NCBI RefSeq assembly: GCF_900129615.1
Contig: NZ_FQWI01000003.1
Coordinates: 124,001 to 188,000 of the forward strand
Direction of reading: 5' to 3'
Source of the DNA: Pectobacterium carotovorum
Lineage (GTDB): Bacteria > Pseudomonadota > Gammaproteobacteria > Enterobacterales > Enterobacteriaceae
DNA length: 64,000 bases
Shown here: in pieces, positions 44,044 through 53,903 of the stretch
Position numbering within the stretch: the first letter of the stretch is position 1
Layout of the letters: each line of letters starts with the position of its first letter
Position numbers and translations under genes: made by a program
Notes under the pieces: generated by a model
What the model was told of the DNA's origin: nothing
The model's input: the letters and a program-made list of their open reading frames with translations, nothing else
The model's database searches: none

Positions 44044-46290
44044 ATGCTCACGCGCTTGCGAGAAATTGTCGAAAACGTTGCGGCAACGGCCCGCCTTAGT
44101 GATGCGCTGGACATTCTGGTCAATGAGACCTGTCAGGCTATGGACACGGAAGTCTGTTCCATTTATCTGGCCGATCACGATCGTCAATGCTATTACCTGA
44201 TGGCAACGCGCGGGTTGAAAAAGCCGCGCGGGCGCACGGTTACGCTGGCGTTTGGGCAAGGTATTGTCGGGTTGGTCGGTCAACGTGCTGAGCCCATCAA
44301 TCTGGCCGATGCTCGCGCACACCCCAGTTTCAAATATATCCCCGCCGTGAAAGAGCAACATTTCCGCTCTTTTCTTGGCGTTCCCATTATCTACCGTCGC
44401 CACCTGCTGGGCGTACTGGTGGTGCAGCAGCGTGAACATCGTCAGTTTGATAAAAACGAAGAATCGTTCATGGTGACGCTGGCCACGCAGATGGCCGCTA
44501 TTCTTTCCCTTTCGCAGATAAAAACGCTCTTCGGTCAATACCGTCAGACGCGCGTTAAGGCGCTGGTGGCTGCACCCGGTGTGGCGATTGCCCCTGGCTG
44601 GCAGGATTGTACCCAGCCTTCTCTGGAACAGGTTTTCCCCGCGTCGAGTCTGGACAGCGAGCGTGAGCGTTCCCGTTTAACGCAGGCGTTGGAAGAGGCC
44701 ACGGCGGAATTCCGTCGCTTCAGCAAGCGGTTTAGCGCCAGCGCGCAGAAAGAGAGCGCGGCGATTTTCGATTTGTACTCGCACTTGCTGAATGATGCGC
44801 GGCTCAAGCGTGAGCTCTTTCAGGAAGTAGATGCAGGCAATGCCGCCGAGTGGGCTGTGAAGCTGGTAATCGAGCGCTTTGCCGCGCAGTTCACCAATTT
44901 GCAGGACACTTACTTACGCGAACGGGCGGGCGATCTGCGCGCGTTGGGGCAACGACTGTTGTTTCACCTCGACGATAACGCGCAAATCATGGGGCAATGG
45001 CCTGAGCGCTTTATCCTCGTCGCGGACGAATTAACGGCCACGCTGCTGGCGGAACTGCCGCCGGAGCGGTTGGCCGGTGTTGTCGTGTATGACGGCGCCG
45101 CCAATTCGCATGCGGCGATTCTCGTCCGGGCGATGGGCATTCCGACGCTGGTAGGCGCGGACATTCAGCCTGACATGCTGCATCAGCGCCTGCTGATCAT
45201 TGACGGCTACCGCGGTGAGCTGCTGGTCGATCCTGAACCCGTGCTGGTACAGGAATACCAGCGCCTGCTGACGGAAGAAAACGAGCTGACCCGTCTGGCC
45301 GAAGGCGAAATGGAGCAGCCAGCCGTGCTGAAAAGCGGCGAGCGCATTCAGGTCATGCTGAATGCAGGGTTGAGCGCCGAGCACGAAAAACGCTTTATCA
45401 ATCAGGTTGATGGCGTGGGTCTGTACCGCACGGAAATCCCATTTATGCTGCAAAGCGGCTTTCCGTCCGAAGATGAGCAGATGGCGCAATATCAAAGCAT
45501 GTTGGCGCTTTACCCAACGCGCCCTGTGATGTTGCGCACGCTGGATATCGGCGCGGATAAGCCGCTGCCTTATCTGCCTATCAGCGAAGAGAACCCGTGT
45601 CTCGGCTGGCGCGGCATTCGTATTACGCTCGATCAGCCTGAAATTTTTCTGATTCAGGTGCGCGCCATGCTGCGTGCCAACGCGCATAGTGGCAATCTCA
45701 ACATCCTATTGCCGATGATCAGCAGTCTGGATGAAATCAGTGAAGCGCGTCGCCTGATCGATCAGGCCGCAGGCGAAGTGGAGGAATTACTGGGCTTCCC
45801 GCAGCCCAAGCCGCGAATTGGGATCATGATTGAAGTCCCGTCGATGCTGTTCCTGCTCCCCCATCTGGCTTCTCGCATCGATTTTGTTTCGGTTGGCACC
45901 AACGATCTGACGCAGTATCTGCTGGCAGTAGATCGTAACAACGCTCACGTGGCATCGCTTTATGACAGCCTGCACCCTTCCATGTTGCACGCGCTGAATA
46001 TGATCGCCGTCGAGTGCGAGCGGCATAACATTCCGCTTTCCGTGTGTGGTGAAATGGCGGGCGAAGCGCTCGGCGCATTGCTGCTGACGGGGCTGGGCTA
46101 TCGCTCGCTCAGCATGAACGGACGTAGCGTGGCGCGAATTAAATATCTGCTGCGCCAAATTACGCTGGCTGAATCGCAGTCATTGGTGAAGCAATTGCTG
46201 AATGCACAGAGCGCGACGGAAGTCCGACAGTGGGCGGCGATTTTCATGGAAGAGCGTGGATTGGGCGGCTTGATTCGCGGCGGGCGCTAA
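44044..46290 (+). CDS. ptsP: PTS-Ntr enzyme I (PEP-protein phosphotransferase)
   Basis: A 748-residue protein, identical in length to E. coli PtsP. It has an N-terminal GAF domain (1-165), then the enzyme I part with the phospho-His in GGAANSHAAILVRA-type context (YDGAANSHAAILVRAMGIPT), and the PEP-binding domain with LYRTEIPFML and FVSVGTNDLTQYLLAVDRNN. It passes phosphate from PEP to NPr and EIIA-Ntr, linking nitrogen and potassium control. Co-transcribed with rppH. Confidence 0.96.
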   Translation: MLTRLREIVENVAATARLSDALDILVNETCQAMDTEVCSIYLADHDRQCYYLMATRGLKKPRGRTVTLAFGQGIVGLVGQRAEPINLADARAHPSFKYIPAVKEQHFRSFLGVPIIYRRHLLGVLVVQQREHRQFDKNEESFMVTLATQMAAILSLSQIKTLFGQYRQTRVKALVAAPGVAIAPGWQDCTQPSLEQVFPASSLDSERERSRLTQALEEATAEFRRFSKRFSASAQKESAAIFDLYSHLLNDARLKRELFQEVDAGNAAEWAVKLVIERFAAQFTNLQDTYLRERAGDLRALGQRLLFHLDDNAQIMGQWPERFILVADELTATLLAELPPERLAGVVVYDGAANSHAAILVRAMGIPTLVGADIQPDMLHQRLLIIDGYRGELLVDPEPVLVQEYQRLLTEENELTRLAEGEMEQPAVLKSGERIQVMLNAGLSAEHEKRFINQVDGVGLYRTEIPFMLQSGFPSEDEQMAQYQSMLALYPTRPVMLRTLDIGADKPLPYLPISEENPCLGWRGIRITLDQPEIFLIQVRAMLRANAHSGNLNILLPMISSLDEISEARRLIDQAAGEVEELLGFPQPKPRIGIMIEVPSMLFLLPHLASRIDFVSVGTNDLTQYLLAVDRNNAHVASLYDSLHPSMLHALNMIAVECERHNIPLSVCGEMAGEALGALLLTGLGYRSLSMNGRSVARIKYLLRQITLAESQSLVKQLLNAQSATEVRQWAAIFMEERGLGGLIRGGR

Positions 46291-46516
46291 TTCGTCGCGG
46301 TGCGATAGTGGCGGATACATCAAGATGTCATTGCGAGTAAATGTTTAACAACGACTCAATGTTTTACAGAACTTTTCCCCTCAGCAAGCAACGAGCGCGG
46401 GTGCGTATGCTATGATTCGCCACCGCGGTTCGCAGGAACGGATTCATTCTCCTGCCTTTTGCCTATCAATGACGATCCCGAAAGCAGGGATAACACAATA
46501 AAATATGTGGTGAATG

Positions 46517-47383
46517 ATGACGACAAGCTATCTGGCGTTTCCTCAGTTTGATCCAGTGATTTTCTCAATTGGCCCGCTGGCGCTGCACTGGTATGGGCTG
46601 ATGTATCTGGTGGGTTTTGTATTTGCCATGTGGTTGGCGGTGCGTCGGGCGAATAAACCGGGTAGCGGTTGGACCAAAGATGAAGTCGAAAACCTGCTGT
46701 ATATGGGGTTCCTTGGCGTCTTCGTCGGCGGGCGTCTGGGCTATGTCCTGTTTTATGCCTTCCCGTCATTTCTTGAAAACCCGCTCTACCTGTTCAAAGT
46801 CTGGGATGGCGGCATGTCGTTCCACGGCGGCTTAATGGGCGTGATTTGCGTCATGCTGTGGTTCGCTCATCGCACCAAACGCCATTTCTTCCAGGTTGCT
46901 GATTTTATTGCTCCTTTGATTCCTTTCGGGCTTGGCGCAGGCCGGTTGGGCAACTTCATCAACGGCGAACTGTGGGGACGCGTGACGACGGATACGCCGT
47001 GGGCGATGCTGTTTCCGGGTTCGCGTAGCGAAGATATGATGCTGGCCGTCAGCAATCCGCAGTGGCAGGCGATTTTCAATCAGTATGGCATGTTGCCGCG
47101 TCATCCTTCCCAGCTGTATCAAATGATGCTGGAAGGGGTGGCACTGTTTATCATTCTGAATCTCTTTATCCGTAAACCTCGGCCTATGGGCAGCGTTTCA
47201 GGGCTTTTCCTGATCGGTTACGGCACATTCCGAATTATTACCGAATTCTTTCGTCAGCCGGATGCACAGCTGGGGCTGTTCGGCGACCTGTTCAGCATGG
47301 GACAAATCCTGTCACTGCCGATGGTGATCGCCGGTATTCTGATGATGGTCTGGGCCTATCGCCGTCAGCCTGCACAGCAATAA
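46517..47383 (+). CDS. lgt: Prolipoprotein diacylglyceryl transferase
   Basis: A 288-residue inner-membrane enzyme that adds diacylglycerol to lipobox cysteines. The signature [24 protein letters not shown] and HPSQLYQ are intact; seven membrane segments. ATG 46517 or the preceding ATG 46514. Followed by thyA after 36 bases. Confidence 0.96.
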   Translation: MTTSYLAFPQFDPVIFSIGPLALHWYGLMYLVGFVFAMWLAVRRANKPGSGWTKDEVENLLYMGFLGVFVGGRLGYVLFYAFPSFLENPLYLFKVWDGGMSFHGGLMGVICVMLWFAHRTKRHFFQVADFIAPLIPFGLGAGRLGNFINGELWGRVTTDTPWAMLFPGSRSEDMMLAVSNPQWQAIFNQYGMLPRHPSQLYQMMLEGVALFIILNLFIRKPRPMGSVSGLFLIGYGTFRIITEFFRQPDAQLGLFGDLFSMGQILSLPMVIAGILMMVWAYRRQPAQQ

Positions 47384-47419
47384 TCCGCTGTCCTTCTTTA
47401 ATTTTTGTGGTGAGGTAGT

Positions 47420-48214
47420 ATGAAACAGTATCTGGATCTGATGAAGAAAGTGCTTGAAGAAGGCACGCCGAAAGCCGACCGCACTGGCACGGGCACGCGT
47501 TCTATTTTCGGCCATCAGATGCGTTTCAACTTGCAGGACGGGTTTCCGCTGGTTACCACCAAAAAATGCCACCTGCGTTCGATTATCCATGAACTGCTCT
47601 GGTTCCTGAACGGCGATACCAATGTTGCTTATCTGCATGAAAACAAAGTCAGTATTTGGGACGAATGGGCAGATGAGAACGGCAATTTGGGGCCGGTTTA
47701 CGGTAAGCAGTGGCGTTCATGGGGAGCCGCAGACGGTCGTGAGATCGATCAGTTGAAGAATGTCCTGACCCAGTTGAGACAGGATCCAGATTCTCGCCGT
47801 ATTATCGTGTCAGCCTGGAACGTGGGTGAGCTGGACAAAATGGCGCTGGCACCGTGCCATGCGTTTTTCCAGTTCTACGTAGCGGATGGCAAACTCTCTT
47901 GCCAGCTTTATCAGCGTTCGTGCGATATCTTCCTCGGCCTGCCGTTCAACATCGCCAGCTATGCGCTACTGGTGCATATGGTGGCGCAGCAGTGCGATCT
48001 CGACGTTGGTGATTTTGTTTGGACCGGCGGTGACACGCATCTGTACAACAACCATCTGGAACAGACGAATTTACAGTTGAGCCGTGAACCGCGCGCGCTG
48101 CCTAAACTGGTGATTAAGCGCCGCCCGGATACGCTGTTCGACTACCGCTTCGAGGACTTTGAAATTGAGGGATACGATCCGCATCCCGCCATCAAAGCAC
48201 CGGTTGCGATCTAA
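47420..48214 (+). CDS. thyA: Thymidylate synthase
   Basis: A 264-residue enzyme converting dUMP to dTMP with methylene-tetrahydrofolate. The catalytic Cys146 is in [12 protein letters not shown], and [18 protein letters not shown] is the substrate-binding signature. The lgt-thyA order is as in E. coli. Ends at a strong terminator. Confidence 0.97.
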   Translation: MKQYLDLMKKVLEEGTPKADRTGTGTRSIFGHQMRFNLQDGFPLVTTKKCHLRSIIHELLWFLNGDTNVAYLHENKVSIWDEWADENGNLGPVYGKQWRSWGAADGREIDQLKNVLTQLRQDPDSRRIIVSAWNVGELDKMALAPCHAFFQFYVADGKLSCQLYQRSCDIFLGLPFNIASYALLVHMVAQQCDLDVGDFVWTGGDTHLYNNHLEQTNLQLSREPRALPKLVIKRRPDTLFDYRFEDFEIEGYDPHPAIKAPVAI

Positions 48215-48234
48215 GCTTTTCCCATGTTTTTCAG

Positions 48235-48257
48235 GGCCGCGTAACGCGGCCTTTTTT
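48235..48257 (+). terminator. Intrinsic terminator of thyA
   Basis: GGCCGCG-TAA-CGCGGCC with six T. Confidence 0.92.
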
Positions 48258-48394
48258 ATTATTTCCCCTGTATTTTCCCCATCTCCCCGCACGCTTTTTC
48301 TGTTGTTACATCGTTGCAGTAAAACATTGCGAGCCTCCGCGTATAACGTCGTTAACACGCTGTTTTTGCTGATAAGACTCATTATCCTGACGCC

Positions 48395-48898
48395 ATGAAA
48401 ACAGGGAATCGACAACGGCGAGGGTTTACCTTGCTTGAATTACTCGTGGTGCTGACGATTGTGGCGCTGATGGCGGGCGGCGGCCTACATGGCTGGATTC
48501 AGTATCAGCAGGCAATTCGTTTGGAGCAGAGTGCCCAGCAACTGCTGGACTTTTTGAGTCGGGTTCAGGCGAATGCCTACTGGCATAACGAAACCCGCAC
48601 AGCGAAGCTCATACCGCAGGGAGAATTATGGTGCATGGTGGCAGGGCAGAATGAAAAGCAGACAGAGGATACGTGCCGTGATAACCATCCGGGGCAGTTC
48701 GTTCGCCGCACGCAGGATGTGGTGCTGGCAAAGTTCACAAGCAACGTTTTTACGTTCTTTGGCTTGCGTAACGCGGCACAGGCTGGGCACATTTCGCTGT
48801 CGAATTCTGCGGGTCAGCTACGCCTCATCATCTCGGTGAGAGGGCGCATGCGTCTGTGCAGCGAGTCGCAGGCTGTCCTGGCGATTCCCCTATGCTGA
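48395..48898 (+). CDS. ppdA: Prepilin peptidase-dependent protein A
   Basis: A 167-residue pseudopilin. The type IV leader and methylation site are seen as RRGFTLLELLVVLTIVALMA, with Glu at position +5. A hydrophobic helix and a small globular part follow. First of four prepilin-like genes before recC. Confidence 0.9.
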   Translation: MKTGNRQRRGFTLLELLVVLTIVALMAGGGLHGWIQYQQAIRLEQSAQQLLDFLSRVQANAYWHNETRTAKLIPQGELWCMVAGQNEKQTEDTCRDNHPGQFVRRTQDVVLAKFTSNVFTFFGLRNAAQAGHISLSNSAGQLRLIISVRGRMRLCSESQAVLAIPLC

Positions 48899-49518
48899 AA
48901 CAGATCGTGTTGAAACGAACAAAATTGAGGCAACCAAGGTTGAGGAGTAAGCAGCGTGGCTTCACTCTGCCGGAAATCCTGTTAGCGCTGAGCTTGGGTA
49001 GCCTGATTATGCTGTCGGCGGCACAGTTGTACCCTATGTTGCGCAGTCAAAGTCAGGACAGCGCGCAGCTTTTCCGGCTGGAGCAGCTCTTCAGTCAGGT
49101 CGCCATGGGAATTGAGAAAGACATCCGTCGGGCAGGTTTTTGTGCGGGAACCTGTCAGGGAAAGGCGATCAGCCTGGGGAATTATCCAGGAGAGGCAGAA
49201 AACAGCTGTCTGAATGTCTCCTACGATCTTAACCGAAACGGGGCTTGGGATGGTGGGGAGCAGCAGGATGCGGAATCTTTTGGCTATCGTCTGCGCGGTC
49301 GGTCGTTGGAAATTCAGAGTGGAGCGCATAACTGTCAGGGCGACAGGTGGGAGAAGCTGTTTGATCCGCAGGAGGTGGTACTCACGGTGTTCCGGTTACA
49401 GCGTCTGTCTGCGAAAAACAATGCGACGTTGTATGAATTACAACTGGCCGGTTATTGGGCCAAACGTCCTGCCGTTCGGCAGCATATCACTCGCCTTATT
49501 CTTGGTCGTAACCAATGA
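48892..49518 (+). CDS. ppdB: Prepilin peptidase-dependent protein B
   Basis: A 208-residue minor pseudopilin with the leader QRGFTLPEILLALSLGS. ATG 48892 overlaps the ppdA stop; a more upstream in-frame start lies inside ppdA. Cys-containing globular domain. Stop overlaps the ygdB start. Confidence 0.88.
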   Translation: MLKQIVLKRTKLRQPRLRSKQRGFTLPEILLALSLGSLIMLSAAQLYPMLRSQSQDSAQLFRLEQLFSQVAMGIEKDIRRAGFCAGTCQGKAISLGNYPGEAENSCLNVSYDLNRNGAWDGGEQQDAESFGYRLRGRSLEIQSGAHNCQGDRWEKLFDPQEVVLTVFRLQRLSAKNNATLYELQLAGYWAKRPAVRQHITRLILGRNQ

Positions 49519-49970
49519 AAAAAGGACATCAGGAGGGAAGTGGAACACTGGCTATGGTGCTGCTCATCGCCATTATCGGCCTACTGTTGATGTCCGGTTT
49601 GCAACGCCAGCTTGATGCTGCCATTCAGGTGGGTAACGATGAACGGCACTATCTGCGAGCGTTCAATCAGGCATTGTCCTCGCTGAATTGGGGAAGAGGG
49701 CAGCGTTGGAGCGCGCTAACGGAAAGTTGGCAGTGCCAGCGGCTGTCGGCAGAACAGCTCGTAGTGTGCCTGCGTGCGGCCTCGGATGGGGATCAAGGAT
49801 TACTGCGTGGCGAAGGAACTCTTCCTGCTTCAGCGCGACCGTTGACGTTGTACCAACGGGTATCCTTTTCGGGACTGTCGTCGAACCAGATTACGATTCA
49901 ACCATTGGGCAACGGCTGGCTGGATTTCTGTCCTGATAAGGATGTGACACGCTGTGATGCAACGGAGTAG
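49515..49970 (+). CDS. ygdB: DUF2509 protein YgdB
   Basis: A 151-residue protein with one N-terminal hydrophobic segment (GTLAMVLLIAIIGLLLMSGL) but no GF-T-LE leader, resembling PilX-type minor pilin partners. Start ATG 49515 overlaps the ppdB stop by 4 bases. Confidence 0.85.
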   Translation: MKKGHQEGSGTLAMVLLIAIIGLLLMSGLQRQLDAAIQVGNDERHYLRAFNQALSSLNWGRGQRWSALTESWQCQRLSAEQLVVCLRAASDGDQGLLRGEGTLPASARPLTLYQRVSFSGLSSNQITIQPLGNGWLDFCPDKDVTRCDATE

Positions 49971-49974
49971 CGCA

Positions 49975-50352
49975 ATGAACAACAGGCTCAGGAGTCGTCA
50001 ATCTGGTTTCAGCCTGCCGGAGACGCTGGTGGCGGCACTGCTGTTCGCCGTATCGCTGATGGGGCTACTGCAATATCACCAGATTTTGCAGCAGTCATTT
50101 CAGCATCAGTTGCAGCAGCGTCAGGCCTGGCGGTTTGCTATGCAACAGTTGGAGGCCTATGAAGCGGATATGCCGTATCACCCGTCCGATCTGGATAATA
50201 TTGCGTCTCTTGCGAGTAAAAATTGGCAGTTTAGTGTGTCGGAGCAGCGACAGAATGGAGAATGCCGTCAGGTAACGGCAAGAGTCATGACGCCACGTCG
50301 CTATCAGGCTACACTAAACCGTTGGTTTTGCCTGTCATCGCCTGTTGGGTAG
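49975..50352 (+). CDS. ppdC: Prepilin peptidase-dependent protein C
   Basis: A 125-residue pseudopilin with the leader QSGFSLPETLVAALLFAVSL. ATG 49975, behind GGAG, is preferred to an in-frame ATG at 49954 inside ygdB. Last of the ppdAB-ygdB-ppdC set; recC follows after 56 bases. Confidence 0.87.
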   Translation: MNNRLRSRQSGFSLPETLVAALLFAVSLMGLLQYHQILQQSFQHQLQQRQAWRFAMQQLEAYEADMPYHPSDLDNIASLASKNWQFSVSEQRQNGECRQVTARVMTPRRYQATLNRWFCLSSPVG

Positions 50353-50408
50353 GCATACTTGGGTAAACTATGAATTATCAATCGTAAGCAGCGGTAGCAG
50401 GAGCCAGA

Positions 50409-53400
50409 ATGTTTAGAATCTATCACTCCAATCAGTTAGATATCTTGAAAAGACTGATGGTTGAGCTGATAAAACGTCAGCCGCTTGCGGATCCCTTCCA
50501 GCAGGAAGTGATTTTGGTGCAAAGCCCGGGGATGGCGCAGTGGCTGCAAATTGAACTGGCTGGGCACTTCGGTATTGCTGCCAATATTCAATTCCCGCTG
50601 CCGGGTGTTTTTTTGTGGAATATGTGTCGCCATGTGCTGCCGGATATTCCAAAAGAAAGCGCTTTCAGCAAGGATGCGATGACGTGGAAGCTCATGCATT
50701 TGCTGCCCGATTTGTTGGCACAGCCTGATTTTGCGGCCCTTAACCACTATTTGCAGGATGACGATAACCAGCGCAAGCTGCATCAGCTTGCCGGACGCGT
50801 AGCGGATCTTTTCGATCAATATCTGATTTATCGTCCCGAGTGGATTAAGGCATGGCAAGAAGGGAAACAGGTTGACGATCTCGGTGGCAACCAGCTGTGG
50901 CAATCGGCACTGTGGCGTGCGCTGGTTGGCTACACTCGCGAACTGGCGCAGCCCGAATGGCACCATGCGATTCTGTATCAACGTTTTATTACTGCGTTAG
51001 AGCAGGCAAAATCGTGCCCGAAAGGCCTGCCGCCACGCGTTTTTATCTGCGGTATTTCGGCGTTACCCCCTATCTATTTACAGGCGTTGAACGCGCTGGC
51101 ACAGCATATTGATGTGCACCTGCTATTTACCAATCCCTGTCGCCATTACTGGAGTGACATTCAGGATTATAAATTTCTGGCTAAGCTAAAAGCCCGCCAC
51201 CGTCGCCTACATCGCTTTGACGGCGAGCAGACTGATGAAACCCGTCCGCTCTTTCGCGATCCCTCACAGGCAGAAACGTTGTTCAACGATGACGGTAAAC
51301 AGTCGATTAATAATCCTCTGCTGGCATCGTGGGGAAAGCTGGGGCGCGATAACCTTTATCTACTGGCTGAATTGGATAGCGTGCAGGAAATCGACGCCTT
51401 TGTTGAGTCGGATGGTGAAAATTTGCTGCAAACCTTGCAGCGCGACATTCTTGAGCTGGAAGACCACGCGGTGGTGGCCGTCAGCCACGAAACGCAGAAC
51501 ACCAGCATGCAAAAACGCCTGCTGGCACTCGACGATCGTTCGATTGATTTTCACGCCTGCCATAGCCCGCAGCGTGAGGTTGAAGTGCTTCACGATCGGC
51601 TGCTGGCCATGATGGCCGACGATCCTGAGCTGATGCCGCGCGACGTCATTGTGATGATGGCGGATATCGACAGCTATACGCCGTTTATTCAGGCGGTGTT
51701 TGGTAATGCGCCGGATAACCGCTATCTGCCTTTTGCCATCTCCGATCAGCGTGCGCGACATGCGCATCCCGCATTGCAGGCGGTAATCAGCCTGCTGGAT
51801 TTACCGACAAGCCGTTTTACGGCAGAACAGGTTCTGGCATTGCTTGAAGTGCCCGCGCTGGCTGCGCGTTTCGGTATTCAGGAAGAAGGGCTACGTCGTC
51901 TGCGCCTGTGGGTTGTGGAATCGGGTGTGCGTTGGGGATTGGATGACGACAACGTGCGTGATCTGATGCTGCCGCCAACGGGGCAACATACGTGGCGTTT
52001 CGGTCTGACGAGAATGCTGCTGGGCTATGCGATGGACAGCCAGGTCGGCGACTGGCAGGGCGTATTGCCTTACGATGAGTCCAGCGGCCTGATTGCTGAA
52101 CTGGCCGGTCAACTGGCCGAACTGCTGATGCAGATCCACCACTGGCGTCAGCGCCTGTCTCAGCCGCGCGTGCTTGTCGACTGGCTACCGATATGTCGAG
52201 AGCTGATCGAAACCTTCTTTGATGCTGACAGCGAGACCGAAGCGGCGCTGGCATTGGTGGAAAAACAGTGGCAGTACGTGATTGGTATGGGAACGATGGC
52301 GCATTATCCGCAACAGGTGCCAATCTCCCGGTTACGTGATGAACTGTCGCGGCGTCTCGATCAGGAGCGGCTCAGCCAGCGTTTCCTTGCTGGCTCGATC
52401 AACTTTTGTACGCTGATGCCGATGCGTTCTATCCCGTTCAAGGTCGTGTGTTTGCTGGGTATGAATGACGGCGTTTATCCTCGAACGCTGCCGCCACTCG
52501 GGTTCGATCTGATGGGGCGGAAAATCAAGCGCGGCGATCGTAGCCGACGTGATGATGACCGCTATCTGTTTCTTGAGGCGCTCCTGTCGGCGCAGCACAA
52601 ACTCTATATCAGCTATATCGGGCGCTCGATCCAGGATAATACGCGTCGCTATCCTTCCGTATTGGTCAGCGAACTGACGGAATATATTGCACAAAGTTAC
52701 GTCCTGCCGGGTGATGAAGCGCTGGATATCGATAGCAGCGCGGAGCGCGTGGTAAAACACCTTTGTCGCGAACATAGCCGGATGCCTTTTGATGCGAATA
52801 ACTTCCTGTCTTCACCTCAGCCGTTGAGCTTTGCGGCAGAGTGGCTGGCGGCGGCGAACCAAAAAGGGGAAGCTCAGCCTGATTTCGATCGTGAAGCGCT
52901 GTCCGAAAGAGCGAGTGATAGGGATGTCAGTCTGGACGATCTGAAGCGTTTTTATCGTCATCCTGTGCGAGCCTTTTTTCAACTGCGGCTTGGCGTGAGT
53001 TTTATGCTGCACAGCGATGAGCTGTTGGATGAAGAGCCCTTTGTAGTTGATAGCCTTAACCGCTATCAGTTGAATAGCGAATTGCTTAATACCTTGATTA
53101 ATGAAGGCGATACGGAAAAATTGTATCGCCGTGCCAGAGCCGCGGGTGAACTGCCCTATGGCGCGTTCGGCGAAATTTACTGGCAGGAACAGCAGCAGGA
53201 GATGGCGCAGTTGGCTGCGCGTGTACGCGATGAATTAACGCCTTCGCTGTCGGTGAGTCGGGAAGTGGATATCCTCCTTGACGGCGTGCGCGTTAGTGGC
53301 TGGCTGAATCAGGTGCAGCCGGATGGTTTGCTGCGCTGGCGTCCGGGCACGCTTTCTATGAAGGATGGCATTACGCTGTGGTTGGAACATCTGGCCTACT

Positions 53401-53807
53401 GCGCAACGGGCGGACAGGGTGAAAGCCGACTGTATGGGCGGGAAGACACGGCGTGGTGCTTTGCTGCCTTGTCGGAAGCACAGGCCAGAGAACATCTGGC
53501 TGTCATGCTGGATGGATATCGTCAGGGAATGAGCAAGCCGCTGTTATTGCTAAATAAAGCAGGGAGCGCCTGGCTGGCTGAATGTTATGATCGTGAAAGT
53601 GATAGCCTGCGGGCGGATGAGGACGCGCAGAACAAAGCGCGCACCCGGTTACTGCAAGCCTGGCAGGGCAACATGGGAATGCGGGGTGAAGGTGAGGATT
53701 ATTACCTGCAACGCATTATTCGTGAGTTGGATGAAAAGCGAATGAATGAGGTGATTGAAGCGGCGCAAATCTGGCTACTGCCACCGTTCCGCTTTAATCT
53801 GGCTTGA
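50409..53807 (+). CDS. recC: Exodeoxyribonuclease V gamma subunit RecC
   Basis: A 1132-residue protein. It has the inactive helicase-like domains of RecC that scan for Chi, with VLVQSPGMAQWLQIELA near the N-terminus and the MRSIPFKVVCLLGMNDGVYP stretch in the middle. With RecB and RecD it processes double-strand ends. Length is as in E. coli (1122). Confidence 0.96.
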   Translation: MFRIYHSNQLDILKRLMVELIKRQPLADPFQQEVILVQSPGMAQWLQIELAGHFGIAANIQFPLPGVFLWNMCRHVLPDIPKESAFSKDAMTWKLMHLLPDLLAQPDFAALNHYLQDDDNQRKLHQLAGRVADLFDQYLIYRPEWIKAWQEGKQVDDLGGNQLWQSALWRALVGYTRELAQPEWHHAILYQRFITALEQAKSCPKGLPPRVFICGISALPPIYLQALNALAQHIDVHLLFTNPCRHYWSDIQDYKFLAKLKARHRRLHRFDGEQTDETRPLFRDPSQAETLFNDDGKQSINNPLLASWGKLGRDNLYLLAELDSVQEIDAFVESDGENLLQTLQRDILELEDHAVVAVSHETQNTSMQKRLLALDDRSIDFHACHSPQREVEVLHDRLLAMMADDPELMPRDVIVMMADIDSYTPFIQAVFGNAPDNRYLPFAISDQRARHAHPALQAVISLLDLPTSRFTAEQVLALLEVPALAARFGIQEEGLRRLRLWVVESGVRWGLDDDNVRDLMLPPTGQHTWRFGLTRMLLGYAMDSQVGDWQGVLPYDESSGLIAELAGQLAELLMQIHHWRQRLSQPRVLVDWLPICRELIETFFDADSETEAALALVEKQWQYVIGMGTMAHYPQQVPISRLRDELSRRLDQERLSQRFLAGSINFCTLMPMRSIPFKVVCLLGMNDGVYPRTLPPLGFDLMGRKIKRGDRSRRDDDRYLFLEALLSAQHKLYISYIGRSIQDNTRRYPSVLVSELTEYIAQSYVLPGDEALDIDSSAERVVKHLCREHSRMPFDANNFLSSPQPLSFAAEWLAAANQKGEAQPDFDREALSERASDRDVSLDDLKRFYRHPVRAFFQLRLGVSFMLHSDELLDEEPFVVDSLNRYQLNSELLNTLINEGDTEKLYRRARAAGELPYGAFGEIYWQEQQQEMAQLAARVRDELTPSLSVSREVDILLDGVRVSGWLNQVQPDGLLRWRPGTLSMKDGITLWLEHLAYCATGGQGESRLYGREDTAWCFAALSEAQAREHLAVMLDGYRQGMSKPLLLLNKAGSAWLAECYDRESDSLRADEDAQNKARTRLLQAWQGNMGMRGEGEDYYLQRIIRELDEKRMNEVIEAAQIWLLPPFRFNLA

Positions 53808-53903
53808 TGGGCTTGTTTTGGATGATGCCCGAATAGATTTCGAGGTGCGAGAAGATAACGCACTGCAACGTGAAAAGTGATGGATATGAGGTTGGAGAAT
53901 TGC

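Noticed and set aside
43801..44538. 245-codon minus-strand frame across rppH and ptsP
   Set aside because: Both sense genes are certain and the antisense frame has no ribosome site or family features.
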